From CAZGGW01 sp964525365 (GTDB lineage: Bacteria > Bacillota_I > Bacilli_A > RF39 > UBA660), in contig CAZGGW010000005.1 of NCBI GenBank assembly GCA_964525365.1, positions 1-48,833 of the forward strand: a stretch of DNA of 48,833 nt. The letters are read 5' to 3'. The position numbers and the translations under genes were made by a program. The first letter of the stretch is position 1. Every line of letters starts with the position of its first letter. Below are positions 16,289 to 23,879 of the stretch, piece by piece. Below the pieces are notes generated by a model. It did not search any database. It had not been told where the DNA came from and saw only the letters and a program-made list of their open reading frames with translations.

Positions 16289-17185
16289 ATGAAGAATCTA
16301 ATTAATCGTTATTATGAAATAATTGTAACAAAAATATATAATACCGGAGATATATACTATTTCTTTTATGATAATAATAAATATTATTTTTTATTATGTG
16401 ATAGATCAAAAGAAGATATAGATGAATTAATTCAAATATCTAAATATTTGAATAAAAAGAAAATACCGGTACACTCTTTTATGTTGAATAAAGACAATTC
16501 TTATTATACTAATTATAATGACAATAAATATATATTATTAAGAGTTAATACGTTAGAAAGTGAAGAAATGGATGAGGTGGATATAATAAAATTTAATAGA
16601 TCTTTAATATCTCGTGATGATAAATTATTTGGTAAAAGTCTATATAAAAAATGGTGTAATACAGTAGATGAATATGAGAGTCAAGTACTCGAATACAACA
16701 AAGAATACAAAATATTAACTGAAAGTTTTAATTATTTTATTGGATATGCTGAAAATGCAATAAATATTATAAAAGAAATAAAAGATTTGGAAAACTTTCC
16801 ATTATATATTTCTCATAAAAAAATTAATTATCCCTTGTTATCAGGAAATTTTTATAACCCTTTAAATTATATTTATGATTATGAATTGAGGGATATGTCT
16901 GAATACGTAAAAGAAAAATTTTTGAATGATAAAATGAATGCGGAGGATGTAATAGAAATATTTGAGAATAATGTTTTTTCTTCAACTTCTATTAAAGTGT
17001 TTTATGCTAGGCTTTTATTTCCTACGTATTATTTTAATGAATTTAAAAATGTTATTAATAATTCAAAAGACAAAATGGATAAGATTATAGATAAAAGTGA
17101 AAAATATAGGCAATTCTTAAAGAAACTATATTTATATTTTAAAGAAAAATTAGATATTCCCAGCATCGAATGGATTTCAAAGTAG
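16289..17185 (+). CDS. YutH-like spore coat protein (kinase-like fold)
   Basis: 298 residues. The pattern RDMSEYVKEKFLNDKM, then a helix and VFYARLLFPTYYFNEF near the C-terminus resembles YutH/CotS-family coat proteins, which have an aminoglycoside-phosphotransferase-like fold without proven kinase activity. No HxDxxxxN catalytic loop or DFD motif can be found, in line with a structural coat role. In Bacillus yutH lies near yutD and yunB, and both are present here within 3 kb. B. subtilis YutH is somewhat longer. Assigned by pattern and synteny, so moderate certainty. Confidence 0.62.
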   Translation: MKNLINRYYEIIVTKIYNTGDIYYFFYDNNKYYFLLCDRSKEDIDELIQISKYLNKKKIPVHSFMLNKDNSYYTNYNDNKYILLRVNTLESEEMDEVDIIKFNRSLISRDDKLFGKSLYKKWCNTVDEYESQVLEYNKEYKILTESFNYFIGYAENAINIIKEIKDLENFPLYISHKKINYPLLSGNFYNPLNYIYDYELRDMSEYVKEKFLNDKMNAEDVIEIFENNVFSSTSIKVFYARLLFPTYYFNEFKNVINNSKDKMDKIIDKSEKYRQFLKKLYLYFKEKLDIPSIEWISK

Positions 17186-17223
17186 TTATAGACTTTTTAT
17201 AATAATTTTAGTAAAATGAAGTC

Positions 17224-17577
17224 ATGGAAAGTTTTAAAATAAATGATATTGTAAAAGGAGAAGTCATAGGTTTAACAAAATATGGGGTATTTGTTAGTCT
17301 TGAAGATGATTATATAGGTATGGTACATATATCTGAGGTTTCTAATAAATTTATACCAGACTTAAAAACGAAATTCAGAATCGGAGATATAATAAATGTA
17401 AAAGTACTGAATATAGATGAAAGCACAAGGCATGCAGTTCTATCTATAAAAAAAATTAATTATAAAGCCAAAGCAGAAGAAAACGGTATTGAAGAAAGCG
17501 GTCAAGGTTTCACACTTTTAAAAGAACAAATGGATGAGTGGATTAAAGAAAAAATGATTGATTTGCAAAAAAAGTAA
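17224..17577 (+). CDS. S1 RNA-binding domain protein (YugI/CvfD/GSP13 type)
   Basis: 117 residues. A single S1 domain fills residues 5-78 (FKINDIVKGEVIGLTKYGVF, VHISEV, FRIGDIINVKVLNID and LSIKKI), followed by a helical tail of about 35 residues. Proteins of this plan (YugI, general stress protein 13, CvfD) bind ribosomes or mRNA and adjust translation. There is no good Shine-Dalgarno sequence; TATAAT at about 17199 suggests a short leader. Confidence 0.85.
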   Translation: MESFKINDIVKGEVIGLTKYGVFVSLEDDYIGMVHISEVSNKFIPDLKTKFRIGDIINVKVLNIDESTRHAVLSIKKINYKAKAEENGIEESGQGFTLLKEQMDEWIKEKMIDLQKK

Positions 17578-17584
17578 AAAAGTG

Positions 17585-17613
17585 TTGACATTTGTCAAAA
17601 ATTCAATTATCAT
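17585..17613 (+). promoter_or_regulatory. strong sigma-A promoter for the candidate ncRNA
   Basis: Consensus TTGACA (17585-17590), a 17-base spacer and TATCAT (17608-17613). The -35 box is half of an inverted repeat TTGACA-TT-TGTCAA (17585-17598), which could be an operator. No gene start lies within 400 bases downstream. Confidence 0.75.
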
Positions 17614-17619
17614 TAAGGT

Positions 17620-17993
17620 AGTCCTAAATATAATAGTCATTAAAATATTGAATAATTTCATAATTTAATTATTATTTAATTATTTCTTTACGAAAATGAT
17701 TATATTTGCGAAAAAATTTTATATTATTATTTCTTATTTATATATCTTTAAAAAATATATTTATAAAAATAATTTAACTTATTAATTTAAGATATAAAAA
17801 TCTTATCTGCTAAGGACTAAATGATATCGTTGAGAAAGTAAACTCAAAAGATAAGTAATTATACTAAGTACTGATAATACTTAGATATAATCTAAACCAA
17901 TTTTTTTATTAAAATTGGGCTAGATTGGCTATAATTATTTTTCCTAAACTAGAAATAATCTTGTTTTATCAGAATAGGTTATTTTTTTTTATT
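17620..17993 (+). ncRNA. candidate structured non-coding RNA, family unknown
   Basis: This gene-free stretch (17578-18047) has its own promoter and a terminator, giving a transcript of about 370 bases. The 3' half shows nested perfect pairings: CTTATCT (17802-17808) with AGATAAG (17849-17855), enclosing TTGAG/CTCAA (17830-17834 with 17843-17847); and a three-way junction closed by TAATTATA/TATAATTA (17856-17863 with 17930-17937) holding CTAAGTA/TACTTAG (17864-17870 with 17878-17884) and AATCTA/TAGATT (17889-17894 with 17921-17926) topped by CCAATTTT/AAAATTGG. GGACTA (17814-17819) can also pair with TAGTCC near the 5' end (17620-17625). I do not find signatures of RNase P RNA, tmRNA, SRP RNA or a known riboswitch. 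It could be a small regulatory RNA, a divergent known RNA, or a leader for the gene at 18048. Confidence 0.55.
17954..17993 (+). terminator. terminator of the candidate ncRNA
   Basis: AATAATC (17954-17960) pairs with GGTTATT (17977-17983, one G-U pair) across a 16-base loop, followed by a run of T's. Weak stem but a long T-run. Confidence 0.55.
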
Positions 17994-18047
17994 TTTCTTT
18001 TCTTTGATTAAAAAATATATTATAATTTATTATAGGAGAAGTAATAT

Positions 18048-18476
18048 ATGAATGTTTATGAAGAAATAAAAAAATTTAAAAAGAAATATCCCCAAACTAT
18101 TGCGTTTAGATTAAAACATCATGCTAAAGTATTAGAAGAGCATATAAATCCAGATGAAAAGATTTTTTATATGTTTGCTGGTCAAAAAGGAAATAGTGTA
18201 ATTAGTTTTGTCTCTACTAATATTGTGATATTTACAAATCAAAGAATGATTGTAGTGCATGATAGGTTTTTTTCTCCATATTTTTACACATCTATAACGC
18301 CAGATATGTTAAATGATTTTGAAGTAAAAAGAGGATACTTTTGGGGTCATGTTTGTATTGATACAGTAAAAGAAGTAATATATATATCTAATATTGATCC
18401 TAATGCCTTGGTTGAAATAGAAGATAATTTGTCAAAATATATGATAAAATTTAGACCTAAATTTTTAAAGAAATAA
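18048..18476 (+). CDS. bacterial PH-domain protein
   Basis: 142 residues with no membrane helix. The centre has the strand pattern of bacterial PH (YvbH/DUF304-like) domains: DEKIFYMFAGQKG, then VSTNIVIFTNQRMIVVH, and a later ITPDMLNDFEVKRGYFWGHV block, with the conserved TNQRMI motif. These domains occur in cytosolic or membrane-associated Firmicutes proteins, ligand unknown. AGGAGAA at 18034 serves ATG 18048. It lies directly downstream of the candidate RNA and 14 bases before the DUF1003 gene. Confidence 0.7.
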   Translation: MNVYEEIKKFKKKYPQTIAFRLKHHAKVLEEHINPDEKIFYMFAGQKGNSVISFVSTNIVIFTNQRMIVVHDRFFSPYFYTSITPDMLNDFEVKRGYFWGHVCIDTVKEVIYISNIDPNALVEIEDNLSKYMIKFRPKFLKK

Positions 18477-18490
18477 GAAGGAGAATATTT

Positions 18491-19069
18491 ATGGATGCTA
18501 ATAAAAAAGAAATTGTTAAAATGCTATTAAAACAGGAACTGGACACGAAAAGTGAAGAAGAAATGATGGAGATACTATTTGATAGTCCGGTTTCGATAAA
18601 TGTTGAAAAGGCAGAAGAAAAGGATTTGAGTTTTGGAGACAAACTTGCAGATAAGTTAACTGCTGTAGCAGGAAGTTGGAGATTTATTATTTTCTTTGTT
18701 TTGTTTTTAATTATATGGATGCTAATTAACGTATGCATGTTGTACAAAGCGGTTGATCCTTATCCGTTTATTTTACTTAACTTAGTTTTATCTTGTGTCG
18801 CAGCGTTACAAGCCCCTATTATTATGATGAGCCAAAATAGACAATCAAAAAAAGATAGTCTAAGGAATCAAAATGACTATATGATTGATTTAAAGAGTGA
18901 ACTTATAATAGAACAACTACACCATCAACTTAATCAAATGCAAAAAATACAAAATAGAATTTTAAAGATAATAGACCCTGATTATGAGGAAATTCCGCCA
19001 AAGCAAGAATTTAAAGATAGAGTTGCTAGATCAGAAATAGAAGAATTAAAAAAAGCTAAAAAACTTTAG
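18491..19069 (+). CDS. DUF1003 family membrane protein
   Basis: 192 residues. The DUF1003 core is clear: FGDKLADKLTAVAGSWRFI, a first membrane helix, DPYPFILLNLVLSCVAALQA with a second helix, and IIMMSQNRQSKKD, followed by a helical cytoplasmic tail. Function unknown; the family is widespread and is sometimes suggested to be a small channel or transporter-like protein. AGAAGGAG precedes the ATG. It forms an operon with the PH-domain gene and ends in a terminator that overlaps the convergent gene. Confidence 0.9.
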   Translation: MDANKKEIVKMLLKQELDTKSEEEMMEILFDSPVSINVEKAEEKDLSFGDKLADKLTAVAGSWRFIIFFVLFLIIWMLINVCMLYKAVDPYPFILLNLVLSCVAALQAPIIMMSQNRQSKKDSLRNQNDYMIDLKSELIIEQLHHQLNQMQKIQNRILKIIDPDYEEIPPKQEFKDRVARSEIEELKKAKKL

Positions 19070-19080
19070 CAATTTTTTTT
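19055..19080 (+). terminator. terminator of DUF1003 gene
   Basis: GCTAAA-AAAC-TTTAGC (19055-19070) then AATTTTTTTT. It overlaps the ends of both convergent genes. Confidence 0.65.
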
Positions 19081-19383
19081 AGTTTCTAGTTCATTAATAT
19101 CTTTTACTAAATCATCAACGAAACTATTTCCTTTTAAATTTTTATAAGAATTGTATAAATCTATTAACGACTCTTTTTCGTATATTGAAATGCATTGTTT
19201 GCGTTTGCATTTTTCATAAATCTCACTTATTCGAGATTTTAGTATTACCTTAATGCTTTCTTTCATTAATTCGTGATCTGTACCAGTACTTTTGATTTTT
19301 GTTATTGCAAGTGTTACGAAGCTAATTATTATTCCAAAAAAAATTTGTATCCAATATTTTATTATAAATTCTATCATTTTCAA
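19066..19383 (-). CDS. phage-type small membrane protein (holin-neighbour-like)
   Basis: 105 residues: one N-terminal transmembrane helix (about 8-30), then a soluble helical domain whose pattern (LMKESIKVILKSRISEIYEK, IYEKESLIDLYNSYKNLKGN and a final DDLVKDINELETK) resembles small proteins found beside holin or lysin genes in Firmicutes prophages. No other phage gene is near, so it is either a prophage remnant or a domesticated gene. It overlaps the convergent DUF1003 gene by four bases. The resemblance is from memory of the family pattern. Confidence 0.55.
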   Translation of the reverse strand: MKMIEFIIKYWIQIFFGIIISFVTLAITKIKSTGTDHELMKESIKVILKSRISEIYEKCKRKQCISIYEKESLIDLYNSYKNLKGNSFVDDLVKDINELETKKNC

Positions 19384-19441
19384 CCTCTAATATAAAATAT
19401 TCTATATGAAAAAAATATTATACTCAATACAACTATTTTTA

Positions 19442-19470
19442 TAGACATTGTGATAATTGAGTGTTATAAT
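19442..19470 (+). promoter_or_regulatory. sigma-A promoter of typA
   Basis: TAGACA (19442-19447), a 17-base spacer and TATAAT (19465-19470), 32 bases before the typA ATG; AAAAGGGGA follows as ribosome-binding site. Confidence 0.7.
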
Positions 19471-19501
19471 ATGCTAGGTTTTATGAAAAGGGGATGACAA
19501 T

Positions 19502-21313
19502 ATGGAAATAAGAAATGTTGCAATAATTGCGCATGTAGATCACGGAAAAACCACTCTTGTAGATGGACTTTTGAAGTATTCAGGTACATTTAGAGAGAAT
19601 GAACAAGTTAATGAAAGAGCAATGGATTCTAACGACATTGAAAGAGAAAGAGGAATAACAATTCTTGCTAAAACAACGGCTATTAATTATAAAGGTGCAA
19701 AAATCAATATACTTGATACACCAGGACACGCTGATTTTGGCGGTGAAGTTGAAAGAATAATGCACATGGTTGATGGTGTTATTTTAGTAGTAGATGCATA
19801 TGAGGGTACAATGCCTCAAACTAGATTTGTACTAAAAAAAGCATTGGAAGCAGGTACCAGACCAATTGTTGTAATTAATAAGGTGGATAGGGAAAATGCT
19901 AGGATTGAAAGTGTTATTGATCAAGTAATTGAACTGTTTATTGATTTAGGTGCTAGCGATGAGCAAATAGATTTTCCTGTTTTATATGCTTCAGCACTTG
20001 AAGGAACATCTTCTTATAGTCCTAATATTGATACACAAGAAAGTACAATGGAACCGATTTTAGATACTATTTTAAAATACGTTCCATCTCCTAGCCAAGA
20101 TACAGAATCTCCTCTACAATTTCAACCAGCTTTAATAGATTATAATGATTATGTGGGAAGAATTGGTATTGGAAGAGTACAACGAGGAAAAATGAGTGAA
20201 GGCCAAATGGTTTCAATAGTTAGATTAGATGGAAGTACAAAAGAATTTAGAATACAAAAAATATTTGGATTTTTGGGACTTAAAAAAGTTGAAGTAAAAG
20301 AGGCGTTTGCGGGAGAAATAGTCGCAATAGCGGGACTTCCGGATATTTCGGTGGGTGAGACCGTATGCAATATAGGACTTGAAGAAGCTTTACCAATTTT
20401 AAAAATAGAAGAGCCAACTTTACAAATGTCTTTTGGGATAAATACTTCTCCATTCGCAGGAAAAGAAGGTACTCTTTTAACTGCTAGAAAAATAGAAGAG
20501 AGATTATATAAAGAACTACAAAGGGATGTGTCTTTAAAAGTTCAAAATAATGATGCAGAAAGTTGGATTGTGTCAGGACGAGGTGAACTTCATTTATCGA
20601 TTCTTATTGAAAATATGAGAAGAGAAGGATTTGAAATTCAAGTATCAAAACCTGAAGTAATAATAAAAGAAATAAATGGAATAAAATGTGAACCATATGA
20701 AGAAGTTAATTTAGAAGTTCCTAATGAAAATGTAGGAACTATAATAGAAGCAATAGCGTCTCGTGGGGGCACACTAATAGATATGAACAATTATGAAACT
20801 CAAACTAAGTTAAATTATTTAGTACCGTCAAGAGGATTAATTGGGTTTGTAAGCGAATTTATAATATTAACTAGAGGATATGGTATAATTTCACATATAT
20901 TTAAAGAATATAAACCATACAATGAAATAGTAATAGGAGAGAGAAAACTTGGTGTTCTTGTTTCAATGGAAAATGGAAAATCATCAGCTTATGCTTTAGG
21001 CAGTTTAGAAGATAGAGGTGCTATGTTTATAGGACCTGGTGAAGATATATATGAGGGAATGATTATTGGAGAAAATAATAAAGAAAATGATTTAGCAGTT
21101 AATCCAATAAAATCAAAAAATTTAACTAACACTAGAAGTTCTAGTAAAGATCATACCGTAGTACTAAAAAAGCCGAGAGCTTTTACCTTAGAGAAATGCT
21201 TAGATTACATAAAGTCTGATGAGTTCGTGGAAATAACACCAAAAAGTATAAGAATGAGAAAAAAGATTTTGAATACTGAACTTCGTAAAAAATCTGATTC
21301 AAAAGGAAATTAA
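19502..21313 (+). CDS. typA: ribosome-associated GTPase TypA/BipA
   Basis: A translational GTPase of the EF-G family that helps 50S assembly and stress or cold growth. 603 residues, near full family length. G1 AHVDHGKT (10-17), the switch I block RERGIT, G3 DTPGHADFGGE, G4 NKVD, then domain II, an EF-G-like domain III/V with GRGELHLSILIENMRREGFE (around 361-380), and the BipA-specific C-terminal domain (TRSSSKDHTV and PRAFTLEKCLDYI, ending EITPKSIRMRKKIL). It is followed two bases later by folD. Confidence 0.98.
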   Translation: MEIRNVAIIAHVDHGKTTLVDGLLKYSGTFRENEQVNERAMDSNDIERERGITILAKTTAINYKGAKINILDTPGHADFGGEVERIMHMVDGVILVVDAYEGTMPQTRFVLKKALEAGTRPIVVINKVDRENARIESVIDQVIELFIDLGASDEQIDFPVLYASALEGTSSYSPNIDTQESTMEPILDTILKYVPSPSQDTESPLQFQPALIDYNDYVGRIGIGRVQRGKMSEGQMVSIVRLDGSTKEFRIQKIFGFLGLKKVEVKEAFAGEIVAIAGLPDISVGETVCNIGLEEALPILKIEEPTLQMSFGINTSPFAGKEGTLLTARKIEERLYKELQRDVSLKVQNNDAESWIVSGRGELHLSILIENMRREGFEIQVSKPEVIIKEINGIKCEPYEEVNLEVPNENVGTIIEAIASRGGTLIDMNNYETQTKLNYLVPSRGLIGFVSEFIILTRGYGIISHIFKEYKPYNEIVIGERKLGVLVSMENGKSSAYALGSLEDRGAMFIGPGEDIYEGMIIGENNKENDLAVNPIKSKNLTNTRSSSKDHTVVLKKPRAFTLEKCLDYIKSDEFVEITPKSIRMRKKILNTELRKKSDSKGN

Positions 21314-21314
21314 A

Positions 21315-22133
21315 ATGAAAATATTAGATGGAAAATTACTGAGTTGTAACATAAAAGAAGATTTAAAAAAAACATTATCTAAAATTGATGTAGTACCCAC
21401 ACTTGTTATAATTCAAGTTGGAAATAATGAATCGAGTAACATTTATATTAGAAATAAAATGAAAGTGGCTCAAGAAATTGGTATTAATGTACAACTTCAA
21501 AAGTATGATACTATAAAAGAAAAAGATTTAATTAATGAAATTAAAAAGTTAAACAATGATTCTACGATAAATGGAATAATTGTTCAATTACCTTTGCCAA
21601 AAGAAATTAATGAAAGTAATATATTAAATGTTATTGATTTTAAAAAGGATATTGATGGTTTAACAGACATTAATATTGGACTTCTTAGTCAAAATAAAAA
21701 TTGTATTTTTCCATGTACTGCGCGAGGTATTTTTGAATTGCTGGAGTATTACGATATTGAAATAAAAGGTAAAAATGTTGTGGTAGTTGGTAGAAGCAAT
21801 TTGGTTGGTAAACCACTTATGCATATGTTTTTAAATGCTGATGCTACAGTAACTGTATGTCATACCAAAACAAAAGATTTGAAAGAATTTACTTCTAAAG
21901 CTGATATATTATGTGTAGCTACTGGAGTAGCACATTTAATAAAAAAAGATATGGTAAAAGAGGACGCTGTAATAATTGATATTGGAATTAGTAAAGTTAA
22001 TGATAAAATTTGCGGAGATGTTGACTTTGATAATGTTAAGGATAAAGTATCCTATATTACTCCTGTTCCGGGCGGAGTAGGGCCAATGACAATTATAATG
22101 CTTATGAAAAACATCATTGAAACACTTCAATGA
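21315..22133 (+). CDS. folD: bifunctional methylenetetrahydrofolate dehydrogenase/cyclohydrolase
   Basis: Interconverts 5,10-methylene-THF, 5,10-methenyl-THF and 10-formyl-THF for purine, formyl-Met and thymidylate supply. 272 residues (family about 280). Visible: the SSNIYIRNKMKVAQEIGI helix with the catalytic Tyr and Lys, NGIIVQLPLPKEIN, the DVDG-like KDIDGLT, PCTARG, the nucleotide-binding GRSNLVGKPLMHM, and TPVPGGVGPMTI. It is cotranscribed with typA. The last codons form the 5' arm of a strong terminator. Confidence 0.97.
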   Translation: MKILDGKLLSCNIKEDLKKTLSKIDVVPTLVIIQVGNNESSNIYIRNKMKVAQEIGINVQLQKYDTIKEKDLINEIKKLNNDSTINGIIVQLPLPKEINESNILNVIDFKKDIDGLTDINIGLLSQNKNCIFPCTARGIFELLEYYDIEIKGKNVVVVGRSNLVGKPLMHMFLNADATVTVCHTKTKDLKEFTSKADILCVATGVAHLIKKDMVKEDAVIIDIGISKVNDKICGDVDFDNVKDKVSYITPVPGGVGPMTIIMLMKNIIETLQ

Positions 22134-22140
22134 TGTTTTT
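22107..22140. terminator. bidirectional terminator at folD 3' end
   Basis: A perfect 15-bp stem: AAAAACATCATTGAA (22107-22121), loop ACAC, TTCAATGATGTTTTT (22126-22140). It encodes the folD C-terminus and stop and also abuts the stop of the convergent gene. Confidence 0.9.
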
Positions 22141-22426
22141 AAATTACATAATTATTTGTGTCTGTAATTGTTTCATCAATATTAATATTTGATTCTAAGT
22201 TATTTATTCTTGTTTCTATTCTTCTTATTTGTCTTTCTATTTTTGAAATACGTGTTTCCAAGTCTTCTTCGTACTGATAATTAGTATCGTTACCAAATTG
22301 ATTTGGCATTACATTTGGTCCATAAGCAGAGTAATTATAATTTTGTCCGTAATTTTGCGGGATATTAGGATCTACAAACCCGCCAGACTGATAATTTTGA
22401 TAATACATGTTTCTATTTTTTTTCAT
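22139..22426 (-). CDS. small Tyr/Asn/Gly-rich protein, possible spore coat component
   Basis: 95 residues. The first half is rich in Tyr, Asn, Gly, Pro and Gln (NMYYQNYQSGGFVDPNIPQ), as in many small coat or exosporium proteins. The second half is a coiled coil (about 54-83, ETRISKIERQIRRIETRINN). No signal peptide. AGGTGA precedes ATG 22426. CATATAATA (22442-22450, minus strand) upstream fits the CATANNNTA -10 pattern of mother-cell sigma factors, though it overlaps the divergent trmB promoter. The coat role is inference from composition. Confidence 0.55.
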   Translation of the reverse strand: MKKNRNMYYQNYQSGGFVDPNIPQNYGQNYNYSAYGPNVMPNQFGNDTNYQYEEDLETRISKIERQIRRIETRINNLESNINIDETITDTNNYVI

Positions 22427-22447
22427 TTATTTCACCTAAAATATTAT

Positions 22448-22476
22448 ATGACATCTACCACTTAATGGTGTATAAT
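22448..22476 (+). promoter_or_regulatory. sigma-A promoter of trmB, giving a leaderless message
   Basis: ATGACA (22448-22453), a 17-base spacer and TATAAT (22471-22476). Only six bases separate the -10 box from ATG 22483, so transcription should begin at or beside the start codon. Confidence 0.7.
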
Positions 22477-22482
22477 TTTTAT

Positions 22483-23094
22483 ATGAGATTAAGAAATATA
22501 AAAAATGCTGAACAATTAATTTATGATTCTAAAATGGTTGTAATTGAGCCATTTAGCTTTTGCGGCAATTGGAAAAGTATATTTAATAATTCTAATCCAA
22601 TTGAAATCGAAATAGGAATGGGAAAAGGAAATTTTATAATTTCAAAAGCTTTAAATAATCCAAATATCAATTATATTGGAATAGAAAAGTACGCAACTGT
22701 TTTACTTATCGCCATTAGAAAGTTAAATATTTATTTACCTAATTTAAAGTTCATATGCGCAGATGCAACTAATATAGACAAAATTTTTAAGAATGAAGTT
22801 CATAAAATATATTTGAATTTTTCTGATCCGTGGTCAAAGGCAAGGCATGAAAAAAGAAGACTAACTCATGAAAATTTCTTAATTAAGTATGATTGTATTT
22901 TTCATAATAAAAAATGTATTGAGATGAAAACTGATAATATTGAATTATTTGATTATTCTCTTGACTCTTTTCAACAATATGGATATACAATAAAAAAAGT
23001 TAGTAGAAACTATAAAAGCAGATATAAAACTGAATATGAATTTAAATTTTTAAAAAAAGATAAGACAATAAATCACGTAATTGTTGTAAAGTAA
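22483..23094 (+). CDS. trmB: tRNA (guanine-N7-)-methyltransferase
   Basis: Uses S-adenosylmethionine to methylate G46 in the tRNA variable loop. 203 residues. The start at ATG 22483 gives the family N-terminus MRLRNIKNAEQLI; the upstream in-frame ATG 22465 lies before the promoter -10 box and is discarded. Motifs: IEIEIGMGKGNFI (SAM loop), NINYIGIEKY, ICADATNI, and the signature YLNFSDPWSKARHEKRRLTH. There is no ribosome-binding site, in keeping with leaderless translation. Confidence 0.95.
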   Translation: MRLRNIKNAEQLIYDSKMVVIEPFSFCGNWKSIFNNSNPIEIEIGMGKGNFIISKALNNPNINYIGIEKYATVLLIAIRKLNIYLPNLKFICADATNIDKIFKNEVHKIYLNFSDPWSKARHEKRRLTHENFLIKYDCIFHNKKCIEMKTDNIELFDYSLDSFQQYGYTIKKVSRNYKSRYKTEYEFKFLKKDKTINHVIVVK

Positions 23095-23171
23095 TTTACA
23101 CTTAATTTACTTTAAAAAATGTAACTTTCTTTTTTATTTATTTTTATATATAATAATTAGTGGGAGAAACT

Positions 23172-23858
23172 ATGCACAAAAAAATATTTTTATTTATTTT
23201 ATTGATGTTTTTAACCGGATGTACAATTGAAAATATTAATTCTATTAGTAATATGGATTTAGTAAACTTAGCAATTACTAATGAAATAGATGACTACAAT
23301 GTTAATAATATAGGATATAGGTATCATTTACCGCGGGGATTTTCTTTAATTAAAAACGAAAAATATAACCAAGTTTTATTAAATAATGAGTACAATTATT
23401 ATCTTTATATTGATATTGTAAGCTACTATTATAAAACCTCTTTAAACTATGATAAAATTGATTTAAATGAGCAAACTATATATGATTATATTCCCATTCA
23501 ATATAATAATAAATATGGATATGTAAAAATAACACAAAATAATGATTACTTTTTTATAAAAATGGTATATAATTATGCTATAATAGAGGTACAAGTAAAA
23601 GAGCAGGATGTCAAGACTACTCTTGTTAATATTTCTAATATATTATCTTCGATTAAGTTTAATGACTTGATAATAAAAAATTTAGTGGGAGAAAGTGTGT
23701 TTGAGACAGTAGAAACTCAATATAAATTGGATACTCCTAAAGTAGTAACAGAATCGGAAGATTTTTTACAGATAATAGAAGAGTACGATGAATATACGGG
23801 TTCAATAGAAAATTTACCTGATACCGATATTGTTATAAAAGAATCAAAAAATGAGTAA
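23172..23858 (+). CDS. hypothetical lipoprotein
   Basis: 228 residues from ATG 23172, behind GGGAGA; the GTG at 23160 is rejected. The signal peptide has lipobox FLTGC, so it is lipid-anchored outside the membrane. The mature part is strand-rich with many Tyr/Asn, a central YHLPRGFSLIKN motif, and an acidic C-terminal tail (about 185-228). The overall plan (HLPxGFSLIKxExYNxVLxxNxxxYYLYxDIVSYY) recalls a conserved lipoprotein of uncharacterised low-GC Firmicutes, but I know no function. Confidence 0.7.
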   Translation: MHKKIFLFILLMFLTGCTIENINSISNMDLVNLAITNEIDDYNVNNIGYRYHLPRGFSLIKNEKYNQVLLNNEYNYYLYIDIVSYYYKTSLNYDKIDLNEQTIYDYIPIQYNNKYGYVKITQNNDYFFIKMVYNYAIIEVQVKEQDVKTTLVNISNILSSIKFNDLIIKNLVGESVFETVETQYKLDTPKVVTESEDFLQIIEEYDEYTGSIENLPDTDIVIKESKNE

Positions 23859-23879
23859 GATAAGAAAGAGGTGCTAAAA

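Noticed and set aside
17802..17855. Resemblance to group I intron core (GGACTAAATGATATCG-like)
   Set aside because: The pairing partner TAGTCC lies upstream rather than downstream, and no exon or gene is interrupted; a stand-alone RNA fits better.
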